Source: an uncultured Porphyromonadaceae bacterium
GTDB taxonomy: Bacteria > Bacteroidota > Bacteroidia > Bacteroidales > Muribaculaceae
Assembly: GCA_947176355.1 (NCBI GenBank)
Contig: CAMWQY010000027.1
Coordinates: 1 to 14,928 of the forward strand
Direction: 5' to 3'
DNA length: 14,928 nucleotides
The translations under genes and the position numbers were made by a program. The first letter of the stretch is position 1. Every line of letters starts with the position of its first letter. Under the pieces are notes generated by a model, which saw only the letters and a program-made list of their open reading frames with translations, did no database searches and had not been told where the DNA came from. Positions 8,064-13,971 of the stretch are shown here, in pieces.

Positions 8064-8933
8064 TTATGAATTATGGATTAGGGCTTCGACGTCGGCGATT
8101 GTGCCGGAGAATGGGCCTTTGGAACCGAGCTTTATGCTGCACATGGCGGCTGCGAATGCACCTGCTTCTTCGTAGGAAGCTCCACGGCTTCTCTTATACA
8201 GATAGCCTGCCATGTATGTGTCGCCGCATCCGGTAGCATCCACAAGGTCTTTGGCAGGATATGCAGGAATCTTGTGGAATTCGCCGTCTGCATATATTAG
8301 AGAACCTTTGTCGCCTAATGTCAAGACCACTTCCTTCACGCCCCATCCGGCAAGCATCTTGGCAGCCTCGTATGGGTCGGAGGTGCCTGTCAGGGTCTCC
8401 ATCTCCATCTCATTTGCTTTCAATATTCCTATATAAGGGAGAGCTTCCAGTTTGTCGTCATAGTCCACGGCTACTACGTGTTCGCCTTCTACCTTGCGCA
8501 GATATCCCTGTACATCTACCGATACCGTACCTTTAGTAGAGAGATATTTGATGGTCTCCTTGTCAAAATCGTCGGCAAGAAGAGTGCCGAGGTGGATGAT
8601 ATTGGCTTCCACGTCTTTCAGGTTTTCCTTCGTAAAAGGATCAGCCTTGGCAAGCACGCGCTGAGTGCGCTCGTTCATGTCCTCGCCGTATTTATTTTCG
8701 AAAAATACAGAGTTCTTTGACACTATTGCGTCAACGTCAATTCCATCATTACGAAGCTTCTCCACCTCATGCATCTCGCTTGCAGCAAGCGACGTCACAA
8801 GGCGAAAATCCTCGAGATCGATGTTCTTTAGAGCGTTAGCGAAATAATAAGCAGTGCCTCCAGGCATATATGCAGTGAAGCGTGGGGTGATTACTTTGTC
8901 GAGGGTAATATGTCCGATGCAGGTAAGTTTCAT
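8064..8933 (-). CDS. PfkB-family carbohydrate kinase
   Basis: Cytosolic ATP-dependent sugar or nucleoside kinase of the ribokinase/PfkB fold, 289 residues, typical length. The N-terminal substrate-side signature is G-G-T-A-Y-Y-F-A-N-A-L at about 25-35. The ATP-side signature D232-A-T-G-C-G-D238 contains the anion hole and the catalytic base D238. K-A-N-E-M-E (about residue 170) is the usual acidic motif after the central sheet. The start at 8933 (M-K-L-T-C-I-G-H) is the normal family N-terminus. A longer frame from 9050 would add 39 residues encoded wholly by two tandem repeats (L-K-T-L-K-T-L-R-T-L, then Gln/Pro/Thr/Leu-rich), so it is rejected. A FucP-like symporter gene lies 129 bp upstream on the same strand, suggesting uptake plus phosphorylation of one sugar. 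The substrate (fructose, ribose, an inosose or a nucleoside) cannot be told from sequence. Confidence 0.9.
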   Translation of the reverse strand: MKLTCIGHITLDKVITPRFTAYMPGGTAYYFANALKNIDLEDFRLVTSLAASEMHEVEKLRNDGIDVDAIVSKNSVFFENKYGEDMNERTQRVLAKADPFTKENLKDVEANIIHLGTLLADDFDKETIKYLSTKGTVSVDVQGYLRKVEGEHVVAVDYDDKLEALPYIGILKANEMEMETLTGTSDPYEAAKMLAGWGVKEVVLTLGDKGSLIYADGEFHKIPAYPAKDLVDATGCGDTYMAGYLYKRSRGASYEEAGAFAAAMCSIKLGSKGPFSGTIADVEALIHNS

Positions 8934-8942
8934 TGTTGGGGG

Positions 8943-9006
8943 TTGTGGAGTTGTGGGGTTGTGGAGTTGTGGGGTTGTGAGGTTGTGGAGTTGGGGAGTT
9001 GGGGGT
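8943..9006. repeat. 8-bp tandem array (TTGTGGRG), eight units
   Basis: Eight contiguous 8-bp units on the + strand: ttgtggag, ttgtgggg, ttgtggag, ttgtgggg, ttgtgagg, ttgtggag, ttggggag, ttgggggt. In the transcript of the kinase gene it reads as a C/A-rich, G-free leader ending about 10 bases before the ATG. Since 8 is not a multiple of 3 it shifts frame in every unit and is unlikely to be coding. It abuts a separate 9-bp array. Confidence 0.9.
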
Positions 9007-9010
9007 AAGG

Positions 9011-9046
9011 TCTTTAAGGTCCTTAAGGTCTTTAAAGTCTTTAAGG
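9011..9046 (-). repeat. 9-bp tandem array (CYTTAARGA) upstream of the kinase gene
   Basis: Read on the - strand, four units ccttaaaga, ctttaaaga, ccttaagga, ccttaaaga follow gt and end in ccttacccc, where the 8-bp array begins. The family, unit length and orientation match the array before the GH92 gene (4123-4166). It fills the transporter-kinase gap with the 8-bp array. Confidence 0.88.
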
Positions 9047-9062
9047 ACATTATTTCGCAGAC

Positions 9063-10274
9063 TTATTTCTGCTTCTTTAGAGCCACGCTGAGGGCGTAGA
9101 GGAGCACGAATGCGTAGCCTATGGCGGGGATGATGAAAGCGGTGGACATTGAAGTGATGTCTGCTATCTGTCCCATCAGTAGAGTTCCGACCGCTCCTCC
9201 TATCGGGGTCATCATCAGGAAAGAGGAGGCAATCTTGACATTATGTCCCTGCGCTCCTACTATCGTGATGGCAAATATTGTGGGGAACATGATTGCTTCA
9301 AATGCATAGCACATGAAGACTCCGGCTCGTGACAGCCAGCCAATATTGAGCACTACAAGCAATGCCCCTATCACAGTCATTAGGCCACAAATCACAAGCA
9401 CCTTTTCCGAGGCTACTTTACTCATCACCCAGCTGCCAACTATTCGGGCAAGCATAAAGAGACCAAGGGCTCCGAAAGATAGAACGACAGAGGCTGTGGT
9501 CTTGTCCATCCAGCCGTCGGCGGTAGCATAATTGATGAAGAGACTGTTGATGGAGATTTCAGCTATCTCATAGAAGAAAAGTGCTATTACCCCGAATCGG
9601 AAAGTATTGCTGCTCCAGAGAGCTTTGATAGTGGCTCCAAGTCCTTCTTTTTCATTTGAAGAAGCGTTGTCATCTTCATCATGATTGATTTCCGGAAGTT
9701 TTACGCGCGAGAAGATAAGTGCAGCTAAAAGCACCGCAATTCCCATGATGCCGTAAGGGACAGAAACGCTGCTTTCCGGAGTAGAGAACAGAAATCCTCC
9801 CACAATCACCGGAGCAAGGATGCAACCGAGACCGTTGAAAGACTGTGCAAGATTTAGACGGCTTGCGGCAGTCTCTTTTTCTCCGAGTTCCGTAGCATAC
9901 GGATTGGCGGCTGTCTCCAGGATGACAAGTCCGCAACCGATAATGAATAGTGCAAACAAGAACATTCCGAACGACATCATACTCTCTCCCGGAATGAAGA
10001 GCAATGCGCCCAGGGCAAAGAGAAGCAGACCTGTCACAACACCTTTTCTGTAGCCGAGTCGAGTAATGAGGATGCCTGCAGGAAGAGCCATAAGGAAATA
10101 TCCGAGATATGTAGTGGCTTGAATAAGAGCTGACTGCCCGATGGAAATATGTAGCATTTCCTGGAAATGCTTGTTGAGCACGTCGAGGATGGCTCGGGCG
10201 AAGCCCCACATAAAGAAGAGGCTCGTGATGAGGATGAATGGGAGGAGATATTTCTTAGAGACTAATTTGCTCAT
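9063..10274 (-). CDS. FucP-like MFS sugar:H+ symporter
   Basis: Inner-membrane major facilitator of the L-fucose/glucose/galactose permease subfamily, 403 residues with about twelve hydrophobic segments and a charged central loop (E-I-N-H-D-E-D-D-N-A-S-S-N near 190-205). F-F-M-W-G-F-A-R-A-I-L-D31-V-L-N-K-H-F-Q in helix 1 is the subfamily signature, and L-E120-T-A-A-N-P-Y-A-T-E-L-G in helix 4 carries the second conserved acid. By position these match the proton/sugar-coupling Asp and Glu of E. coli FucP (D46, E135, recalled). Homologues are annotated for fucose, glucose, galactose and N-acetylglucosamine, so the substrate is open and I give no symbol. It is the first gene of a likely two-gene unit with the PfkB-type kinase, 129 bp downstream. 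The ATG at 10274 follows a 7-bp tandem array. No other in-frame start fits helix 1. Confidence 0.92.
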   Translation of the reverse strand: MSKLVSKKYLLPFILITSLFFMWGFARAILDVLNKHFQEMLHISIGQSALIQATTYLGYFLMALPAGILITRLGYRKGVVTGLLLFALGALLFIPGESMMSFGMFLFALFIIGCGLVILETAANPYATELGEKETAASRLNLAQSFNGLGCILAPVIVGGFLFSTPESSVSVPYGIMGIAVLLAALIFSRVKLPEINHDEDDNASSNEKEGLGATIKALWSSNTFRFGVIALFFYEIAEISINSLFINYATADGWMDKTTASVVLSFGALGLFMLARIVGSWVMSKVASEKVLVICGLMTVIGALLVVLNIGWLSRAGVFMCYAFEAIMFPTIFAITIVGAQGHNVKIASSFLMMTPIGGAVGTLLMGQIADITSMSTAFIIPAIGYAFVLLYALSVALKKQK

Positions 10275-10280
10275 CTTATA

Positions 10281-10315
10281 TAATTTAGAATTTAGAATTG
10301 AGAATTTAGAATTAA
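10281..10315. repeat. 7-bp tandem array just upstream of the MFS gene
   Basis: Five 7-bp units on the + strand: taattta, gaattta, gaattga, gaattta, gaattaa. On the transcript strand this is an ATTCTAA-type leader ending six bases before the ATG at 10274. Confidence 0.85.
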
Positions 10316-10377
10316 TAAGATGCTGCTATAATATTATTAAGAATACTATGGCAAAACCATGAATTCTAATTATAATG

Positions 10378-10385
10378 CAAATTTA
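10378..10385 (-). promoter_or_regulatory. Candidate -7 box for the MFS-kinase unit
   Basis: On the - strand this reads TAAATTTG, a perfect TAnnTTTG box, 93 bp upstream of the array at 10281-10315 counted from 10315 to the box's near end being 62 bp, and about 104 bp before the MFS start. There is no clear TTTG at the usual -33 spacing; the upstream sequence is a run of T and A. Plausible but half-supported. Confidence 0.4.
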
Positions 10386-10443
10386 GTAAAAAAAACTCTA
10401 ATAGTAATGATAAATGTTAAAAAAAAGCAAGTCGAAAGCACGG

Positions 10444-10618
10444 CGTAACTATTCAGCGAATATCTTGTAAGGTCTCACACAGAGGGCACACGGAGCTTAT
10501 TATTCTTATATATATTCATAAATGAGATAATTTTATTATTTTATACTGATATCATCCACAAAGGGGCATTGCTTCGCTTGCCCTTGAAGCCCACAGAGAC
10601 TTACGCTGAATAGTTACG
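10444..10618. mobile_element. MITE-like 175-bp element with 15-bp perfect inverted termini
   Basis: cgtaactattcagcg at 10444-10458 is exactly the reverse complement of cgctgaatagttacg at 10604-10618. Just inside, taaggtctc (10468-10476) and gagactta (10596-10603) give a second, imperfect pair, and cacagag occurs directly at 10478-10484 and 10592-10598. Immediately outside are agcacgg (10437-10443) and agcatgg (10619-10625), 6 of 7 identical, like a decayed target-site duplication. The interior is AT-rich with a small GGGCA...TGCCC hairpin near 10564-10583 and has no gene. This fits a non-autonomous inverted-repeat element; a structured RNA or a decayed insertion remnant are alternatives. Confidence 0.6.
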
Positions 10619-10757
10619 AGCATGGCTCCTTCATTTAGAAATTATATTCTGTTGGAGTCGGCGGTGTCGTAGGATTGTGATATGGATGTCTCGGCGCAGA
10701 ACTTTTTTCTTTTCAAGCATTGGGAACGAGCAGATCAGCGCAGAAAAATTTTTATGA
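10619..10757. other. Gene-free stretch with a spaced direct repeat
   Basis: With the element above, 10275-10757 is gene-free. This part has gcgcaga at 10694-10700 and 10738-10744, each followed closely by a T-rich run (acttttttct and aaaatttttat), 44 bp apart. It lies just downstream of the small secreted protein gene on the - strand. There is no clear stem plus T-run terminator. Confidence 0.4.
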
Positions 10758-11138
10758 TTATTCGGATAGCATCGAGAGATGGTTTTCTTCTTTGGCGGGT
10801 TCGCGGATCATTAGGATTGTAAGGGGTTCTTCGGGATGCTCCATCAGGCCGTAAGTAGTCTCCACCATGCCTTCGCAGGTAGCAGTGAGGGTTAGAGGGA
10901 ATGAAAGAGGCATAAAATCAAGATGACCCTTTTCATCGGTAGCACAATTTACGATTGTGTCGGCATATTCCACAGATATAGAAACGAAGGGAATAGGGTC
11001 TTGAGTCTTTTCCTCAATGGCAGAAAGCTGAATGGCTTGAATTTCAGGAATTTCAAATTCAAACTCAAAATCGGGATCCTGTGCTCCCGCACCGGACACC
11101 GTCAAAACCATAGCAGATATGAGGAGATAATTACGCAT
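10758..11138 (-). CDS. Small secreted protein with one carboxypeptidase-regulatory-like beta domain
   Basis: 126 residues. The N-terminus is a type I signal peptide (M-R-N-Y-L-L-I-S then a hydrophobic core) with likely cleavage after G-A-G-A at about residue 19, before Q-D-P-D. A short acidic stretch of alternating Phe and Glu (D-F-E-F-E-F-E-I-P-E-I) follows. Residues about 37-112 read like a single CarboxypepD_reg-like sandwich: I-E-E-K-T-Q-D-P-I-P-F-V-S-I-S-V, then T-D-E-K-G-H-L-D-F and L-T-L-T-A-T-C-E-G-M. In this phylum that fold usually sits at the front of SusC/TonB receptors or in secreted proteins, but here it stands alone. Partners are unknown. Its neighbours on both sides are repeats and a pseudogene, so context gives no function. 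The domain call is by pattern only. Confidence 0.75.
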   Translation of the reverse strand: MRNYLLISAMVLTVSGAGAQDPDFEFEFEIPEIQAIQLSAIEEKTQDPIPFVSISVEYADTIVNCATDEKGHLDFMPLSFPLTLTATCEGMVETTYGLMEHPEEPLTILMIREPAKEENHLSMLSE

Positions 11139-11181
11139 CTTAAATTGTGTTAGTAATCTATAACCATAACAATGAAAATGT

Positions 11182-11210
11182 CAAAATAGTTTTTGAATTA
11201 ACTTTTGCAA
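11182..11210 (-). promoter_or_regulatory. Weak promoter candidate for the small secreted protein
   Basis: On the - strand TTG (11210-11208), 19 bp, then TATTTTG (11188-11182), one base short of TAnnTTTG. It lies about 45 bp before the ATG at 11138. The spacing fits Bacteroidetes promoters but the -7 box is imperfect. Confidence 0.25.
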
Positions 11211-11224
11211 GCTCTTATATCATC

Positions 11225-11375
11225 ACGCAAAGACGCAAAGGGGCAGAGGTTGTGTCAACTATGAACTATTAACTATCAAATATAGCTTCGCGACTCGGTT
11301 TTGGCAAGTTCGCAATGATTGCGGGCTGCTACGCATCGCCCGGAGTGCGCAGAGAACAAGCGCAGTTCCTGCGCT
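11225..11375. other. Gene-free stretch with short tandem units and two small hairpins
   Basis: Between the small secreted gene and the YhcG remnant (11139-11429) I see no gene. It holds acgcaaag twice in tandem (11225-11240), three 7-bp units aactatg, aactatt, aactatc (11257-11277), a cgcaat-g-attgcg palindrome (11311-11323) and an agcgcag-ttc-ctgcgct hairpin (11359-11375). The part from about 11281 to 11380 is clearly richer in G+C than its surroundings, which may mark a separate origin. Confidence 0.5.
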
Positions 11376-11429
11376 AAGGGATTTCACTTCAACATACAAG
11401 AACAAGCGAAACTTAAATTAATTAATTGG

Positions 11430-12118
11430 TTAATCTATTTTTTTCCCTGTCTGCAAAGCAAATATTTCCTTCTGACGCTTAATTTCTTTCGTCAATTGCT
11501 CTTTTGTTGGTAGGTATGTGTAGTATTTCGCAGCGTATAGTTGTTTGCTATCTTTTAGTAATATTGAGACGCAATGTTTCTGTCAAGAGTCCGATAACTC
11601 CAATTCTCGTTGGCAGCCTCTCTCATATACCAATCTCTTTCATTTTCATTATCAATTCGCATAAGTCTTTCATAATGCATCCAAGAGAGATTATGAGGCA
11701 TGGGATATATACTTTCTTGTTTACACTCTGACGATATAGATTCAACAAGCAGAGATCGTTGTTTCTCACAGCTATTTTTAAATTCAGCAAGCACTGCTTG
11801 TTGAATTTGTAAACCTTTGAAAGACAAATAAAATTTTCTGTAGTTACGTAGAGATGAAGCTGAATATCCCTTTCCGAACTCTTCAGTCAAGGCCTGCGAT
11901 GCAAGTTCAATCACACGTTTTCCGTATTCAGCTCGGGCATAACCATGTTGCTCCTGTTCTACAATACGTTTACCAACAAGCCAATTACTTACAACTTGGT
12001 ATATATCAGCCGCTTGATATGCTCTCTCTTTAGCTGTATATACAATAGTTTTGACATCGTTGATGAACTGCAGATCATCTGCCGTTATATTTATATGTTT
12101 CTTGTTTGGATTATGCAT
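11430..12118 (-). pseudogene. YhcG/DUF1016 PD-(D/E)XK nuclease family gene, internally deleted
   Basis: An intact copy would be a roughly 340-380-residue protein with a helical DUF1016 N-terminal domain and a C-terminal PD-(D/E)XK nuclease domain. Here the first 187 codons (12118 to the stop at 11555) encode the N-terminal domain: N-D-V-K-T-I-V near residue 20, then R-A-Y-Q-A-A-D, G-K-R-I-V-E-Q-E-Q-H-G, A-R-A-E-Y-G-K, F-G-K-G-Y-S-A-S-S-L-R-N-Y-R-K-F-Y, and finally W-S-Y-R-T-L-D-R-N-I-A-S-Q-Y-Y. There the frame stops. From about 11567 a second - strand frame resumes with L-L-K-D-S-K-Q-L-Y-A-A-K-Y-Y-T-Y-L-P-T-K-E-Q-L and ends at the stop 11430-11432; this is the extreme C-terminus of the family. 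The catalytic middle, some 130-150 residues, is missing. The ATG at 12118 is chosen because the promoter at 12149-12179 excludes the longer start at 12178. A short expressed N-domain protein remains possible. Confidence 0.8.
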
Positions 12119-12148
12119 AATACAGAATTTGACCATAATATATAAGTG

Positions 12149-12179
12149 CAAAATTACTAAAAAAAACTTATAAATCAAA
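12149..12179 (-). promoter_or_regulatory. Consensus Bacteroidetes promoter for the YhcG remnant
   Basis: On the - strand, TTTG (12179-12176), exactly 19 bp, then TAATTTTG (12156-12149). This is a full match to the TTTG / TAnnTTTG pattern. Transcription would begin near 12142, leaving a leader of about 24 bases before the ATG at 12118. It sets the start codon and suggests the broken gene is still transcribed. Confidence 0.7.
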
Positions 12180-12219
12180 CATAGATATCAACTAAGACAG
12201 GCACTTTGAGTAAAAAATT

Positions 12220-12251
12220 AAAGGCGTGCTCCGGTTGGGAAGCACGCCTTT
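12220..12251 (-). terminator. Rho-independent terminator after the two-module secreted protein gene
   Basis: Perfect 11-bp stem aaaggcgtgct (12220-12230) and agcacgccttt (12241-12251) with a 10-base loop. On the - strand the stem is followed by TTTAATTTTTTA, the T-rich tail of an intrinsic terminator. It ends transcription from the SusD side and insulates the YhcG promoter just downstream. Confidence 0.88.
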
Positions 12252-12265
12252 GAATAGAATTTGAA

Positions 12266-12314
12266 TTATGCATCACACGCTACGCACTACGCATCACGCG
12301 TTATGCATCAAACA
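12266..12314. repeat. 7-bp tandem array 3' of the secreted protein gene
   Basis: Seven contiguous 7-bp units: ttatgca, tcacacg, ctacgca, ctacgca, tcacgcg, ttatgca, tcaaaca. It lies between the stop codon at 12317 and the terminator, so it is in the 3' untranslated part of the message, unlike the other arrays, which precede genes. Confidence 0.8.
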
Positions 12315-12316
12315 TA

Positions 12317-13825
12317 TTAGCGGATTACTTTTTTAGCTACTTTGTTGCCTTCGCGAACGATGAAGATACCGTTTTCGGGGTTGGCAACGCGTACGCCCTG
12401 GAGGTTGTAGTATTCAACTGCACCGTTAGCGGAGTTGATGGCTTCAACTGCGTTATAGTTGTCGTCAAATTTCTCAAGCTTGAAGTCAGCGAACGGATTC
12501 CAATATTGAGCGGGGTTGTTTTGGTCTTTGGCGAGACCAACCCAAACTTTACAAGGCTCTTTTACTTCAAACTCTACATACTGACGCCACTTTTCAGGCT
12601 CGTTCACGAAAGCAGCTGCAGATTCACGTTCCTTGCCAGAATCTTCCCACCAGGGCATTACATTCTTAACATCATATTCAGGAACAATCTGGTCACCTGC
12701 AGCGTTACCGCGAGTTTCATTTTCAGGCATAACTGCATAGTCACCATCACAGATTTCCCATGGACCCTTTATGCGTGCATAAACCATGTTTTCTTCAAGG
12801 AGTTCGATTGCTGTAGCTAAGTCTGTCGGTTTTGCTTCTTCAAAAGATGCGTAAAGATACGCATTTGCGATGAAGTCGTCTTCAGTATAAGCTTTTTCTT
12901 CCCACCACTGTTTCGGTGATTTTTCAACATCCTGAAGTTTCCATTCACCTTTGCAGGAGATGATCTTGCCGTCATAGTCACCACCACCGCCATAACGGAG
13001 GAAAGTAAGGGCGCTGAAACGATATTTACCAGCAGGAAGATCTACTTGCTGACCGAAGTTGTAAGGAGAAGCGTTAGTTTTGCGATATACACCACCCCAA
13101 CAGTTTACATCAGGTTTCTTATCACTGTTTGCACTGTTCATCATGTTCCAGTGACCAGTTTCTACATAAATCTTTTTAGGATTTTCAGGATCCTCAGGAT
13201 TTGGTTCTTCGTCCCAAATTGTAGTTAAATCTATGCCTTCCTCAAAACCTGCGTTCTTGATGAGATCTGAATAATCCTTGTCTCCGCTCTTAAGCGAGAA
13301 GTTGTCGAATGCCGACCATTCATCGAAATAACAACCTGTATTCGCGATACCTACGGTAAGATCTCCACCCTCATGATTGAATTTCAGGGTATTTACATAA
13401 TCGCCAGCAGCGAAAGCTGCACTTGCCTCTGCCATGCTGTTGGGAGCAGCCTCACGTCCTTCGAAAAGACCTTTCACTACCTGTTTGTTGCCATTTGCAT
13501 ATATATAGGCAGTGTTTAGTTCCGCATTACCTGTCTGATGTTCTTTAGCGAATTCATTGTTACCGCAACGATAGAATGCGTTAACTGTGAGTTCATACTC
13601 ACCTGCCGGCATGTCAGGAAGCACTTGATAAATGTTGAACGCTCCACACCATACTTCGCCTACACCTTCGCCAACAGCAGCGATAGCACCTTGCCATCCT
13701 GGGAGGAAAGCGGGATTAGTCATATACTGGCCGGTAACATCACGATAACCGGCTGCGCCAGCTGAGAGCATAACAGCTGCGGCGCCAAGCAGCATTGAGC
13801 TGCGTTTCAAGTTGAATTTTGCCAT
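12317..13825 (-). CDS. Secreted protein with two related beta-sandwich modules and a C-terminal N-L-Q-G-V-R-V domain
   Basis: 502 residues. A type I signal peptide (K-F-N-L-K-R then a hydrophobic Ala-rich core, cut near residue 25) has no lipobox cysteine. Two modules look homologous. The first (about 35-182) has N-P-A-F-L-P-G-W, P-A-G-E-Y-E-L-T-V-N-A-F-Y-R and ends F-D-N-F-S-L-K. The second (about 192-456) has N-A-G-F-E-E-G, P-A-G-K-Y-R-F-S-A-L-T-F-L-R-Y and ends F-A-D-F-K-L-E-K. The pattern resembles galactose-binding-like (carbohydrate-binding) sandwiches. Residues about 468-502 (E-Y-Y-N-L-Q-G-V-R-V-A-N-P-E-N-G-I-F-I) are the C-terminal domain found on many secreted Prevotella-like proteins, perhaps a sorting or anchoring signal. 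It directly follows the SusD-like gene, the slot of SusE/SusF-type glycan-binding proteins, so binding of the same glycan is the best guess. There is no catalytic motif that I recognise. Confidence 0.85.
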   Translation of the reverse strand: MAKFNLKRSSMLLGAAAVMLSAGAAGYRDVTGQYMTNPAFLPGWQGAIAAVGEGVGEVWCGAFNIYQVLPDMPAGEYELTVNAFYRCGNNEFAKEHQTGNAELNTAYIYANGNKQVVKGLFEGREAAPNSMAEASAAFAAGDYVNTLKFNHEGGDLTVGIANTGCYFDEWSAFDNFSLKSGDKDYSDLIKNAGFEEGIDLTTIWDEEPNPEDPENPKKIYVETGHWNMMNSANSDKKPDVNCWGGVYRKTNASPYNFGQQVDLPAGKYRFSALTFLRYGGGGDYDGKIISCKGEWKLQDVEKSPKQWWEEKAYTEDDFIANAYLYASFEEAKPTDLATAIELLEENMVYARIKGPWEICDGDYAVMPENETRGNAAGDQIVPEYDVKNVMPWWEDSGKERESAAAFVNEPEKWRQYVEFEVKEPCKVWVGLAKDQNNPAQYWNPFADFKLEKFDDNYNAVEAINSANGAVEYYNLQGVRVANPENGIFIVREGNKVAKKVIR

Positions 13826-13862
13826 AAATTAATTTAAGGTTATTTAGAATGTATTATTTATT

Positions 13863-13955
13863 AATTCATAATTCATAATGCACAATGCATAATTTTTGTC
13901 AATTCCAACGGACTTGTCGGTATATCCTATAATTATGAATTATGCATTATGAATT
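13863..13955. repeat. Long inverted repeat of 7-bp units in the SusD-downstream gap
   Basis: The 25-bp arms 13870-13894 and 13931-13955 are reverse complements with two mismatches, separated by 36 bases. Each arm is itself made of 7-bp steps (attcata / atgcata on one side, ttatgaa / ttatgca on the other), with one extra unit at 13863-13869. Transcribed from either strand it would fold into a long A-T hairpin between the SusD-like and two-module protein genes, possibly setting their relative expression. No T-run follows, so it is not a standard terminator. Confidence 0.8.
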
Positions 13956-13971
13956 AAGCTTTTTCAAAAGT

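Noticed and set aside
8943..9046. The repeat arrays as a possible CRISPR.
   Set aside because: Units are 8 and 9 bp with no unique spacers and no cas genes nearby.
8854..9099. A + strand open frame across the 8- and 9-bp arrays.
   Set aside because: Its residues are almost wholly repeat-encoded (Val/Gly/Trp-rich, then K-V-F-K-V-L) and it lies antisense to the kinase and transporter genes.
9679..10209. A 176-codon - strand frame inside the MFS gene.
   Set aside because: It overlaps a strongly supported transporter in another frame and has Arg/Ser/Cys-rich shadow composition with no recognisable domain.
11319..11731. Two short + strand frames in the repeat-rich gap and over the YhcG remnant.
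   Set aside because: They show no signal or domain, and the second is antisense to clear YhcG-family coding sequence.
12119..12178. A longer start at 12178 for the YhcG remnant.
   Set aside because: The start would lie at the promoter's -33 box, upstream of the predicted transcription start, and its extra residues do not resemble the family.
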